Below, piece by piece: positions 35,943 to 44,240 of a stretch of 64,000 nucleotides of DNA. The position numbers and the translations under genes were made by a program. Source of the stretch: Candidatus Nitrosopelagicus sp. (lineage in GTDB: Archaea; Thermoproteota; Nitrososphaeria; Nitrososphaerales; Nitrosopumilaceae); assembly GCA_028345295.1 (NCBI GenBank), contig JAOMDA010000001.1:124001-188000 (forward strand), given 5' to 3'. Numbering within the stretch: position 1 is the first letter of the stretch; each line of letters opens with the position of its first letter. The notes under the pieces were generated by a model that was not told the DNA's origin, did not search any database, and saw only the letters and a list, made by a program, of their open reading frames with translations.

Positions 35943-36380
35943 CTATCTAATTTTTACTGCAACACCTCTATTTTGACTCATTATCATTTTACTAGAAAGA
36001 ACTGATTTCCCGACACCAAGTACCTGATTTTTGTATAAAACTGGGACATCTGAACCAATTTTGATATTTTTACCACATGATGTTACATGACCACAAAAGA
36101 CAGATTTCCCATTCTCAACAAAATCTTTGGATTCTTTATCTATCTGAAGACAGTTTTCCTGAAATTTCTTGCTCTTAAGAAATAATTTGGCACAATGAAT
36201 AGTGATTGCTAATCCGCCGTCACTTCTTGAGGTAAGTAATAATTTTTCCTTGTCAAAAACTGAACGTATTCTTCCCGTCTTTTTTGATTCCTTAATTTCA
36301 AAATTTTTTGGAAGAAATTTTGATACACCAGAACCAAATAATGTATCAACTGTCTGCCTTAATTTTATACTCTGGTCCAC
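35943..36380 (-). CDS. PUA-domain protein resembling the C-terminal tail of TgtA/ArcS
   Basis: 145 aa. The first half (LFGSGVSKFLPKNFEIKES and KKTGRIRSVFDKEKLLLTS) matches the C2 region, and the second half (SVFCGHVTSCGKNIKIGSD, LGVGKSVLSSKMIMSQNRG, VAVKIR) the PUA domain, of archaeosine transglycosylases and ArcS. The domestic TgtA at 5179-6690 lacks precisely these domains. This is therefore a plausible detached tRNA-binding half, acting in trans. It is co-directional with nac, 31 nt upstream. Confidence 0.75.
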   Translation of the reverse strand: MDQSIKLRQTVDTLFGSGVSKFLPKNFEIKESKKTGRIRSVFDKEKLLLTSRSDGGLAITIHCAKLFLKSKKFQENCLQIDKESKDFVENGKSVFCGHVTSCGKNIKIGSDVPVLYKNQVLGVGKSVLSSKMIMSQNRGVAVKIR

Positions 36381-36449
36381 AAGATGGATTGGTGCCTGGC
36401 GACTTATTATTCTAACATGTTGTTCTATATCTTCACTCTAGATCTTTCT

Positions 36450-36465
36450 TCTCTATATAGAGAAT
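36450..36465. promoter_or_regulatory. 16-bp perfect palindrome upstream of the AbrB-PhoU gene
   Basis: TTCTCTATATAGAGAA reads the same on both strands. It lies 51 nt before the ATG at 36517, in the 136-nt spacer between the divergent PUA gene and the PhoU gene. A related half, TCTATATAG, recurs about 20 nt before that ATG. Its symmetry fits an operator for a dimeric regulator such as the AbrB-domain protein itself. Confidence 0.45.
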
Positions 36466-36516
36466 GGCAAATATATAGGATAGTTTATTAATTCTATATA
36501 GTTATGCGGGATATAG

Positions 36517-37557
36517 ATGCCTGAACAAGAAGAGCTTAGAAAACTACAATTCACTGGAAAATCATCTTTCATAGTTTCTCTACCAAAAGAATGGATTAAG
36601 GAACATGGTCTAAAGCAGGGAGACCAAGTTGTTGTGGGTAGAAATGGCAGCTCAGTTTTAGAGATAAAGCCTACAGGTATCAAAAAATCAATTAATCAAG
36701 AATCTGTAACTATAACAATTTCCAATAACGATAATGAAGAATCAGTTTTAAGAAAATTAATTGCATTATATTTTCTTCACCATCAGACCATTCACATAAA
36801 ACCAAAAGGTAACAGAATTACACCTGGTCAAAGAAATACAATTAGATCTGCTGTAAAAAATGTTCTAATGGGGGCTGAAATTATTTCAGATTCAACGGAA
36901 GGAATCACTATTCAGATTCTCATTAATGTAGTTGGTTTATCAGTAGATGGTGCATTCAAAAGAATGCTACATCTTGCAAAATCTATGCAAGATGATGTGC
37001 TACTTGCACTAAAAGAAGGAAATTCTGAACTTGCTCAGCAGGTAATTGATACTGATGATGATGTAGACAGGTTTGGATTTTACATTATACGTCAGCTAAC
37101 AATTGCAATTGAAAATGAGCATATGCTACAAGAAATGGGATTTTCAAAATCTAGGGATTGTTTAGGGTATAGAGTTATTGTGAAAAATATTGAAAGATTA
37201 GCTGATCATGCAGAAAGAATGGCAAGAGATGTAATAGAATTTAAAAAACCAATTAACACCAGAACATCTGAAAAACTGAAGGAATTAAGTGACTATACAC
37301 TAAAACTAATTGATGATTCCTGCCTAGCCATGTTTAAACAAGATACTACAGGAGCAGAAATAACAATTAGTAATATATCTAAAATAGCCAAATTGGAAAA
37401 AAAGGTTTTGGATACAATAAAATCAGTTAAAAATGAAGAGGAGGTTTATAGAATAAGGAAAATTATTGAAAATTTAAGAAGAATATCTGAATATGCAAGC
37501 GATATTAGTGAAATTGTTCTTAACACAAATATCGAAAAAATGATTAAAAAGAAGTAA
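36517..37557 (+). CDS. AbrB-PhoU fusion, putative phosphate-uptake regulator
   Basis: 346 aa. An N-terminal SpoVT/AbrB swapped-hairpin (LRKLQFTGKSSFIVSLPKEWI, GLKQGDQVVV) should bind DNA. Two PhoU helical repeats follow (QVIDTDDDVDRFGFYIIRQL; RLADHAERMARDVIEF) with acidic metal-binding motifs. Such archaeal fusions are thought to link phosphate status to transcription. A palindrome upstream may be its own operator. No phosphate transporter is in this window. Confidence 0.85.
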   Translation: MPEQEELRKLQFTGKSSFIVSLPKEWIKEHGLKQGDQVVVGRNGSSVLEIKPTGIKKSINQESVTITISNNDNEESVLRKLIALYFLHHQTIHIKPKGNRITPGQRNTIRSAVKNVLMGAEIISDSTEGITIQILINVVGLSVDGAFKRMLHLAKSMQDDVLLALKEGNSELAQQVIDTDDDVDRFGFYIIRQLTIAIENEHMLQEMGFSKSRDCLGYRVIVKNIERLADHAERMARDVIEFKKPINTRTSEKLKELSDYTLKLIDDSCLAMFKQDTTGAEITISNISKIAKLEKKVLDTIKSVKNEEEVYRIRKIIENLRRISEYASDISEIVLNTNIEKMIKKK

Positions 37558-37571
37558 ACTGGATTTAAAAC

Positions 37572-38669
37572 TTGAACTCATGTATTTTAATCACTTATTT
37601 TGACTTAGATTCGATTAGTGAAGCTAAAGGATTGTGTGATAGTGCACAGTATGAAATTGTACATGTTATAAAACAGAATTCCCTTCAACATAGAAAATTT
37701 GGGTTAAGTGAAGGAATAATTGACGAAATAAAAGAAATTATGCAAAAAAAGCAGCCTAGTGTCATCATTTTTGATGAAATTCTAAAACCAAGTCAAAATT
37801 ATAATTTAGCCTCAGAGCTAAAGATTGAGGTTTTAGACAGAGAATCATTAATTTTAGAAATTTTTGAAAGCAGAGCACAAAGTACAGAATCGCAAATGCA
37901 AGTAAAATTAGCCCAACTACGTTATGAAATGTCAAGAGCAAAAGAGAAAGTAAGATTAGCAAGAATGGGTGAGCAGCCAGGTTTTATGGGAATTGGAAAA
38001 TTTGAAGTTGATGTTTACTATAATGATATAAAATATAGAATGATGAATGTAAAATCAAAATTACAAAAAGCAGGAAAGCAACGTGAACTTCACAGACAAT
38101 CACGTAAAAGAATTGGATTCAATACAGTATCAATAGCAGGATATACATCAGCTGGAAAAACAACTTTGTTTAATTCACTAACAGGTGAAAAAAAGGAAAA
38201 AAGTGCAAAATTATTTACTACATTAACAACAACTACAAGAAAATTTAAACTTGATAGAGAATGGGTTCTAATTTCTGATACAGTAGGATTTATCAGTAAA
38301 TTACCTGCATATTTAATTGAAGCATTTAGATCAACACTAGAAGAATTAACATTTACTGATGTTGTTTTAGTTATTATTGATTCTACTGATAATTCCAATA
38401 AATTAAAAATTAAATTTTCAAATTGTATGAAAACATTAATTAAATTAGGTGTGGAAAGAGATAAAATTATTTTTGTTATGAACAAAACAGAAAAAATGAA
38501 TGAATATGAAATAAATTCCAAGATAAAAGAATTAGATTTGTATAATAATAACAAATGTGTTGCAATTTCTGCAATAACAAATAAGAATTTTGATATACTC
38601 AAAAAAAAGATTAAGGAAAGTATTGGTGAACATAAAAGAATTATAAGTAAAAACTCTGGTATGGAATAA
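37572..38669 (+). CDS. hflX: HflX family GTPase
   Basis: 365-aa ribosome-associated GTPase (ribosome rescue or splitting). TTG start ([11 protein letters not shown]). The HflX N-domain and coiled region ([20 protein letters not shown]) precede the G domain: G1 [13 protein letters not shown]2 [10 protein letters not shown]3 [11 protein letters not shown]4 NKTEKM. Its TAA is directly followed by the trm56 ATG without a gap. Confidence 0.93.
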   Translation: MNSCILITYFDLDSISEAKGLCDSAQYEIVHVIKQNSLQHRKFGLSEGIIDEIKEIMQKKQPSVIIFDEILKPSQNYNLASELKIEVLDRESLILEIFESRAQSTESQMQVKLAQLRYEMSRAKEKVRLARMGEQPGFMGIGKFEVDVYYNDIKYRMMNVKSKLQKAGKQRELHRQSRKRIGFNTVSIAGYTSAGKTTLFNSLTGEKKEKSAKLFTTLTTTTRKFKLDREWVLISDTVGFISKLPAYLIEAFRSTLEELTFTDVVLVIIDSTDNSNKLKIKFSNCMKTLIKLGVERDKIIFVMNKTEKMNEYEINSKIKELDLYNNNKCVAISAITNKNFDILKKKIKESIGEHKRIISKNSGME

Positions 38670-39182
38670 ATGAATATTGAAGTACTAAGAATTGGCCAAC
38701 GAATTCTAAGAGATGATCGTGTTACAACACATGTTGCATTAGTTGCAAGAGCATTTGGTGCATCAAAAATTTACATGAACGAAGTTAATCCAGAAATTAA
38801 AGAAACAATAAATAAAATTAATAATACATGGGGTGGAAAATTTGAAATTGCGTTTATCTCAAATTGGAAAAATGTTATAAAATCAAAAAAAAATACTACA
38901 AAAATTATTCACCTAACTATGTATGGTGAAAATATTAACGAAATTGATAAAAATATCCAAAAAGAGAAAGATATTCTAATAATTGTTGGAGCAGAAAAAG
39001 TTCCAAGAGAGATTTATGAACATGCAGATTATAATATTTCAGTTGGAAATCAGCCACATTCAGAAATTAGTGCACTTGCGATACTTTTAGATCGTATTCA
39101 AAATGGAACTCAATTTGGAAAAAAATTCGAAAATTCAAAAAGAGTAATAATTCCTAGTAAAAACGGTAAAAATGTCATATAA
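38670..39182 (+). CDS. trm56: tRNA (cytidine(56)-2'-O)-methyltransferase aTrm56
   Basis: 170-aa SPOUT enzyme that methylates C56 in the T-loop of archaeal tRNAs. The N-terminus VLRIGQRILRDDRVTTHVALVARAFGA is diagnostic. The knot region IIVGAEKVPREIYEHADYNISVGNQPHSEISALAILLDR follows (shown here by key residues). Starts immediately after the hflX stop, so it is operonic. Confidence 0.94.
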   Translation: MNIEVLRIGQRILRDDRVTTHVALVARAFGASKIYMNEVNPEIKETINKINNTWGGKFEIAFISNWKNVIKSKKNTTKIIHLTMYGENINEIDKNIQKEKDILIIVGAEKVPREIYEHADYNISVGNQPHSEISALAILLDRIQNGTQFGKKFENSKRVIIPSKNGKNVI

Positions 39183-39224
39183 ATAAAAAAATGGGTTAAT
39201 AATACCTGAAATTAGTGATGAGAT

Positions 39225-39734
39225 ATGGTTGATAAATATGAAGATCCATTTGTAAAAATTTCTCACATGATAGGAGGAGATGAATACCTCAAAGTATCAA
39301 GATCCTTACTCAAATCAGAGGATGCAACTGATGAAGAAATAGCAAGTTCTACTGGATTAAGAATAAACATGGTAAGAAAAGTTCTCTATGATCTTTTTGG
39401 AAAAGGTCTAATTACTGGAATAAGAGTTAAAGATGAAAGAAAGGGTTGGTTCGTTTATAGATGGCGCTCTAGACGTGATGAAGTTGAAAACTTCATAGAG
39501 AATCAGAAAAAAAAGGTCTTAGAAAGAATTCAACAACGGTTAGACTATGAAAATTCTTCAGAATTCTATCATTGTGGAAATCATGATTGTAACAGAGTTA
39601 CATTCGAAGATGCATTAGATTTGTTCTTCAAGTGTCCATCATGCGGTAAGGTTCTAAATCTAAAAAATAATGATAAAATAAAGAAACACTTTAACAAAAA
39701 AGTTGATCACCTAAAAAAAGATATCAGAATTTAG
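39225..39734 (+). CDS. tfe: Transcription factor E alpha subunit (TFE)
   Basis: 169 aa. N-terminal winged helix (SRSLLKSEDATDEEIASSTG, NMVRKVLYDLFGKGL) and C-terminal zinc ribbon with CGNHDC and CPSC. It stabilises melted promoter DNA in RNA polymerase complexes. The stop codon interlocks with that of the convergent arfC gene in a shared TTAG. Confidence 0.93.
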   Translation: MVDKYEDPFVKISHMIGGDEYLKVSRSLLKSEDATDEEIASSTGLRINMVRKVLYDLFGKGLITGIRVKDERKGWFVYRWRSRRDEVENFIENQKKKVLERIQQRLDYENSSEFYHCGNHDCNRVTFEDALDLFFKCPSCGKVLNLKNNDKIKKHFNKKVDHLKKDIRI

Positions 39735-40390
39735 ATTCTATAGTATACAACTAACTCACTTCCTATTTTCTGAATTTTTTCTAGTTTTAATTTTTTGGTA
39801 GGAAATAAATTTTTAAATCCAACGCCTTCAACTAAACTGATAGAATTACTACCTCCTAAAATGTATGGAGTAATGGTAACAATTATCTCATCAACAAATC
39901 CATTTTTTAAAAAAGTCCAATTAATCGTTCCACCACCTTCTAATAGAATTTTTTTTATATCTTTTTTATATAATAATTTTAAAAGTTTTACAGTATCTAC
40001 AGATGTTTTCCCACATTTTATAACTTCCAATGGAAATTTTTCTAATCTGCAGAGATTTTTCTTAGATATTAGATTTGTTGTTGCAATTATCGTAGGAATT
40101 TTGTTACATGATTGTATAATTTTTGATGATGATTTTATAGTTCCGCGTGAATCTAATAATATCCGTACTGGATTTTTTCCTTTAGAATATCGTACACTCA
40201 ACATAGGATTATCAGCATCAAGTGTATTCTTTCCAATTAATATACCATCTACGTTAGCCCTTAATCTATGAACTCTAGTTTTATCTTTTTTTGATGATAA
40301 CTTAATTTTAGTTTTATTTTTTCCAATTTTACCATCAAGTGTCATTGCAGCACTTAAAATTACATATGGTCTAGATTTTTCCATAAACAA
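39731..40390 (-). CDS. arfC: 2,5-diamino-6-(ribosylamino)pyrimidinone phosphate reductase (ArfC/RIB7)
   Basis: 219-aa RibD C-terminal-domain reductase that turns the ribosyl into a ribityl side chain with NADPH. SAAMTLDGKIGKNKTKIKLSS, RANVDGILIGKNTLDADNP and LLEGGGTINWTFL are family motifs. Last gene of the riboflavin operon. The first Met overlaps the amidohydrolase stop by 20 nt; Met3 is an alternative. Confidence 0.92.
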   Translation of the reverse strand: MFMEKSRPYVILSAAMTLDGKIGKNKTKIKLSSKKDKTRVHRLRANVDGILIGKNTLDADNPMLSVRYSKGKNPVRILLDSRGTIKSSSKIIQSCNKIPTIIATTNLISKKNLCRLEKFPLEVIKCGKTSVDTVKLLKLLYKKDIKKILLEGGGTINWTFLKNGFVDEIIVTITPYILGGSNSISLVEGVGFKNLFPTKKLKLEKIQKIGSELVVYYRI

Positions 40391-41558
40391 TCTTGCCCCT
40401 ACTCATTACTGCTCTAATTGATTCTTGTGATGCCCTGTGAACAATTGATGCATAAACATTATTCAAAGGTTCTAAGTCAATAGATTTCTTGTCAATGAAT
40501 ATACAATCAGCAAAATAATTTTCTTTGATGCAGCCAATTTTTTTATTAAGAATTTTTCCAGGATTAATTGTAGTCATTTTAAGAATCTGCTTTGGATCTA
40601 TCCTCTTTTTCTTAATACCCATAGTTACTTTCCATACATAATCCATTTCTCTAAACATATCAGGTGAATTAATCATTACATTGTCTGTCCCAATACCTAA
40701 ATTGCATTTCATTTTTAGCATTAATTCAATATCTGGTATACCTTCTGCAAGGGCGGAATTAGCACGGGGACATATGATGATTCCTCTAGTTTTTTTAGCA
40801 GCAAAAAGAAGATCACTTTTTGATGCATTTGTCATATGCACTAAAAATGTAGGTTTTGCTAAAAGAGCACGCTTTGGTTCAGTCTTTTTATTAGTTTTCA
40901 TTGAAATTGAATAACTACTCAAAGTCTCAGCTGCATGAATACCTACAATTTTTTTACTCTTTGAGAATATGTGCAAATTATTATCACTGTTTTCATTTGC
41001 ACCACTAATTCCTATCCCATCACAATTTTCTAATAATAATTCTAAATCATTTTGAAGAAATTCTGGCATGGAAGTATTTTGTCTTATTTGTTTTTGAGTA
41101 TGGTAATACTCTAATCTTCCAAGAATCATTGCATTGATTGGAACATCCTTTAGTGCTTTTTTTAACAAATTAATTCCATGTATGCCACCTTCTCTAAAAT
41201 CTACAAATGTAGTTATTCCTTTTTTAAGCATAGTTTGTGCAGATTTACGCATAAATCTAATCAATTCTTTATCTGGAGTTTCGCGTAAAATTTTTTGTTT
41301 TAATCCAATCATAGGATGAATCTTTGAATCAACATCAGAATTTATTGACAAGTCTTTAGCAATTGAATCTCCAATATGTGTATGAGCATTGATAAAACCT
41401 GGAACTAAAAGAAGATTTTCACAGTCAATTACATTGTCATCTTTTCTAGTTACTTGTGAATTAATTTTTTTAAATTTATTATCAGACACTAGAATATTTG
41501 TGGAATTAATAAATTGTAATTCGTTACCATAAAGTAAACTAATATTCTTTAAAATCAT
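40371..41558 (-). CDS. Cytosine/guanine-deaminase-like amidohydrolase inside the riboflavin operon
   Basis: 395 aa, metal-dependent TIM-barrel amidohydrolase. Metal and catalytic residues: HTH in VPGFINAHTHIGDS, HAAE in KKIVGIHAAETLSS, His in FLVHMTNASKSD, Asp in NLGIGTDNVMINSPD. The HxxE form is that of heteroaromatic ring deaminases (cytosine, guanine, chlorotriazine type). It overlaps arfA by 4 nt and arfC by 20 nt, so it is surely co-transcribed with riboflavin genes. Candidate for the unassigned pyrimidine deaminase step; a formamide hydrolase (ArfB) role is the alternative. Function is inferred from context. Confidence 0.8.
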   Translation of the reverse strand: MILKNISLLYGNELQFINSTNILVSDNKFKKINSQVTRKDDNVIDCENLLLVPGFINAHTHIGDSIAKDLSINSDVDSKIHPMIGLKQKILRETPDKELIRFMRKSAQTMLKKGITTFVDFREGGIHGINLLKKALKDVPINAMILGRLEYYHTQKQIRQNTSMPEFLQNDLELLLENCDGIGISGANENSDNNLHIFSKSKKIVGIHAAETLSSYSISMKTNKKTEPKRALLAKPTFLVHMTNASKSDLLFAAKKTRGIIICPRANSALAEGIPDIELMLKMKCNLGIGTDNVMINSPDMFREMDYVWKVTMGIKKKRIDPKQILKMTTINPGKILNKKIGCIKENYFADCIFIDKKSIDLEPLNNVYASIVHRASQESIRAVMSRGKIVYGKI

Positions 41559-42304
41559 TTTAATTCGTAAACTTCTGGTTTCTCTTTTCCTGAATCTCGA
41601 ATTTCTCTAATTGTATCTAGTGATTTAGTGGCAAGTTTTGCAGCACCTCTTCCTGTATTGTTTATTCCTATACCACAATTAAGAATTAAATTCATTTCAT
41701 TTTTAATTTGATCAATGAATTCATGTGCATGAATTTTATGCTGTGAATTTGATACCACCATAAAATTATCACCCCCCATAAAAAATGCCAATGATTTTTT
41801 ATCTAAGAAGAAATCAGACATTTTTGAATATAATTTAAACATTAATGACGATGTTTCATAAGGGGATAACATCTTACGTTTGGCTGTAAGACTATCTACA
41901 TCAATATGCATTATTGCAACATTCTGTTCCTCTTTACCATTTACTGAACCATAAATATTGAATTCTTTATTTAGAAACTTCTCATTTCTTTTTCCATTGT
42001 ATGCTGATATATTAGCATCAAATGGTGTATCACCAAAACCAATAGTCATTGAAACTTTAACTTCAAATAATTTACCTAATTCCTTTTGAATATCAATATG
42101 TTCATCTAGTGTAATTCCATTTGTAATTGCGAAAAATTCATCTGATCTATTTTGAAATACTAAACCATTTTTTTCTGAGAATAATTTTTGAATTTTGTGA
42201 TATAATGATGCTTGAAGCATCTGTAATTCATGTTCCCTATCACTACCTAGAGTCAATGTCCATGGACCATAACCGGTAATTTTCATTATTGTGAGCTGTA
42301 TCAA
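41555..42304 (-). CDS. arfA: GTP cyclohydrolase III (ArfA)
   Basis: 249 aa; opens the GTP ring to the formamido-pyrimidine, first step of archaeal riboflavin (and F420) synthesis. The archaeal N-terminus MKITGYGPWTLTLGSDREHELQ and two nucleotide-cyclase-like halves with HIDVDSLTAK and FFMGGDNFMVVS (GGDN) are diagnostic. The Met at codon 7 (42286) is the likelier start, since MKITGYGPW is the family beginning. Immediately follows ribH. Confidence 0.93.
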   Translation of the reverse strand: MIQLTIMKITGYGPWTLTLGSDREHELQMLQASLYHKIQKLFSEKNGLVFQNRSDEFFAITNGITLDEHIDIQKELGKLFEVKVSMTIGFGDTPFDANISAYNGKRNEKFLNKEFNIYGSVNGKEEQNVAIMHIDVDSLTAKRKMLSPYETSSLMFKLYSKMSDFFLDKKSLAFFMGGDNFMVVSNSQHKIHAHEFIDQIKNEMNLILNCGIGINNTGRGAAKLATKSLDTIREIRDSGKEKPEVYELK

Positions 42305-42718
42305 TTACTTTATCCTCTTTATTTCAGTAAGGATTTTTTGAACTGCATTTACTGCATTCTCTGATACAGGTCTAATTCGTGCGTATGCTTGTTTTTCACT
42401 CATTCCGGGACCTGATATTCCAAGTGTCACAGGTTTTTGATATTTAATTGATAATTTTGCAATATTTCTTGCGGTTGAATTTGCTATTATTTCATCATGC
42501 TTTGTTTGACCTTTGATGACTGCACCTAATGTTACAATACCGTCTACATCTTTTTTTTGTAATAACTTATCAATAATTAACGGCATGTCGAATATTCCAG
42601 GAACTTTGCATGTGTATTTTATATTTAATTTTAGTTCATTTGCCTTCTCAACTGCAACATTATGCATTCTTGATGTCACTTTCTCATTAAATTCTGCAAT
42701 AACAATGGCAATATTCAA
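42305..42718 (-). CDS. ribH: 6,7-dimethyl-8-ribityllumazine synthase
   Basis: 137 aa; condenses the ribitylaminopyrimidine with dihydroxybutanone phosphate. IVIAEFNEKVTSRM start, VPGIFDMPLIIDKLL, TLGAVIKGQTKHDEII (active-site His in KHDE) and GISGPGMSEKQA are visible. Two bases after ribB and abutting arfA. Confidence 0.94.
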   Translation of the reverse strand: MNIAIVIAEFNEKVTSRMHNVAVEKANELKLNIKYTCKVPGIFDMPLIIDKLLQKKDVDGIVTLGAVIKGQTKHDEIIANSTARNIAKLSIKYQKPVTLGISGPGMSEKQAYARIRPVSENAVNAVQKILTEIKRIK

Positions 42719-42720
42719 AA

Positions 42721-43395
42721 CTACTGCACCTTAGCAAATTCTAGTAGTTCTTTTCCATCAATGAATGGAATTGCATTATCTTTTGCATATTGTTCAGCCT
42801 TTTCAACTGAAAGAGCAGAATAAGTTTGTGCATCCATCATTTCACATATTGCTGTAATTGGTGATAATTTTGCAAGTTGTGCAAGATAAATTGACATTTC
42901 TGTATGACCTTTTCTCTTGGCTAGTAATCCCTGAGATGCTATCAAAATCGGAACATGTCCCGGTGTCTTAAATGATGATAGAAATTGGGATTTTGGTTCA
43001 TCAGAATTATACAAGTCTGACATTTCTTTTATGGTTAAAGCTCTATCTCTGTCAGTAATTCCAGTGTATGTTTGTTTATGATTAATGTAGATTGAAAATG
43101 TTGGGTGGTCACCATATGGTGCCGTACCCATAATCATTTTTTTAGAATCAGAATCAAAATTATCAGAACTAGATAAAATATCATGCATGTATTTTAGTTC
43201 TAATTTTTGTGCAAGTGAATCATCAATTGCAAGACAAATTAACCCACCGGCATGTTGTCTCATTCTAGCAATATGTTCAGGAGTAATGAATTGAGCAGAA
43301 ACTACAAGATCAATTTCATTTTCTCGTCCATTAGAATCATGAATCATAACAAATTCTCCTTGTTTTAGTGATGCAATTGCAGAATCAAAAGTCAT
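42721..43395 (-). CDS. ribB: 3,4-dihydroxy-2-butanone 4-phosphate synthase
   Basis: 224 aa; makes the four-carbon unit of the lumazine ring from ribulose 5-phosphate. Acidic metal loop SNGRENEIDLVV, RMRQHAGGLICLAI, TGITDRDRALTI and FKTPGHVPILIAS are present. First gene of the five-gene operon; an inverted repeat and a TATA-like TTTATAATA precede it. Confidence 0.95.
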   Translation of the reverse strand: MTFDSAIASLKQGEFVMIHDSNGRENEIDLVVSAQFITPEHIARMRQHAGGLICLAIDDSLAQKLELKYMHDILSSSDNFDSDSKKMIMGTAPYGDHPTFSIYINHKQTYTGITDRDRALTIKEMSDLYNSDEPKSQFLSSFKTPGHVPILIASQGLLAKRKGHTEMSIYLAQLAKLSPITAICEMMDAQTYSALSVEKAEQYAKDNAIPFIDGKELLEFAKVQ

Positions 43396-43447
43396 TTAAA
43401 AAAAATTGTTCTGTAGATATTATAAAGTTTACTAGATTTTTTGTTAT

Positions 43448-43463
43448 TACCAATTTATTGGTA
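43448..43463. promoter_or_regulatory. Inverted repeat upstream of ribB, candidate operator
   Basis: TACCAAT-TT-ATTGGTA: 7-bp perfect arms around a 2-bp centre, in the 80-nt space between ribE and ribB. On the minus strand it lies upstream of a TATA-like TTTATAATA at about 43413-43421, itself about 20 nt before the ribB ATG. It fits an operator of a riboflavin-sensing repressor such as archaeal RbkR; binding is not shown. Confidence 0.45.
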
Positions 43464-43475
43464 GATATTATATGC

Positions 43476-44060
43476 CTAGTTGAGAATATATTTTCCTAAA
43501 ACATCAGTCTCAATATTTAGTTTATCACCAATTTTTTTTGTTTTAAAATTAGTAATTTTCATTGTATGAGGAATGATGCATACTGATGCAAGATCATTTT
43601 TTGCATCAACTACAGTAAGACTAATTCCATCTAATGCAATTGATCCTTTCTGAACAACATATTTTGTTAGTTTTTTTGGAATCTTAAACCAAATCTTTAC
43701 TTCTTTTGGTTTTTGTTCTATTTTTGTAATAATTGCAACACCATCAACATGACCTAAAACAAAATGTCCTTCTAATCTTTCTCCGACTTTAAGACTTCTT
43801 TCAATATTAATTAGACTTCCAATTTTCAAATTTCCAAGATCAGTTTTTTTCATTGTTTCATCAATCATCTCAAACATACAAAGACTCTTTGAAATCTTTG
43901 TGGCACTTAGACAAACTCCATTTAGTGCAACACTTTGTCCTATCTTAAGACCTTTAGAATTTTTTCCAAGATCAACTAGAACTTTAATTGCACTTCTATT
44001 TTTAGTATTTTTCTCAATTTTTTTAATTTTACCTGTACCAGTAATTATTCCAGTAAACAT
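43476..44060 (-). CDS. ribE: Riboflavin synthase (RibE/RibC trimeric type)
   Basis: 194 aa; dismutates two lumazines to riboflavin. MFTGIITGTGKI start and two lumazine-binding barrels (GQSVALNGVCLS, and KGSIALDGISLTVVD) mark the bacterial-type enzyme rather than the archaeal RibC-like one. Same direction as the ribB operon but 80 nt before it with its own spacer, so possibly separately started. Confidence 0.93.
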   Translation of the reverse strand: MFTGIITGTGKIKKIEKNTKNRSAIKVLVDLGKNSKGLKIGQSVALNGVCLSATKISKSLCMFEMIDETMKKTDLGNLKIGSLINIERSLKVGERLEGHFVLGHVDGVAIITKIEQKPKEVKIWFKIPKKLTKYVVQKGSIALDGISLTVVDAKNDLASVCIIPHTMKITNFKTKKIGDKLNIETDVLGKYILN

Positions 44061-44115
44061 TGCTACATTATATGGAATTGGTTATAAATAACATACCATC
44101 TATGATTATATTAGA

Positions 44116-44235
44116 ATGGATAAAATGGAAAAAACTACAGGAAAAAAAGAAAAAACTTATCCCAAGGACGAAGATGTTTTGGATGGAAAAACTTTACATG
44201 ATTTATATCGACATACTACAAAATTAATTAAATAA
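44116..44235 (+). CDS. Small 39-aa charged protein
   Basis: Read directly: ATG at 44116, TAA at 44233-44235. The protein is Lys/Glu-rich (KTTGKKEKTYPKDEDVLDG, then KTLHDLYRHTTKLIK), amphipathic at the C-terminus. It sits in the spacer between ribE and the CitE-like gene, on the opposite strand from both. No family known. Real-gene status rests on its protein-like composition and clean spacing. Confidence 0.5.
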   Translation: MDKMEKTTGKKEKTYPKDEDVLDGKTLHDLYRHTTKLIK

Positions 44236-44240
44236 TTACT

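Noticed and set aside
38090-38602. 170-aa open frame on the minus strand
   Set aside because: Antisense to hflX, whose G motifs are intact in the other frame; the composition is the low-complexity shadow of AT-rich coding DNA.
39795-40271. 158-aa open frame on the plus strand
   Set aside because: Antisense to arfC; no motif and a Phe/Ile/Ser-rich shadow.
44084-44095. GTTAT-AA-ATAAC near the ribE start
   Set aside because: Short 5-bp arms overlapping a probable TATA box; not alike to the ribB repeat.
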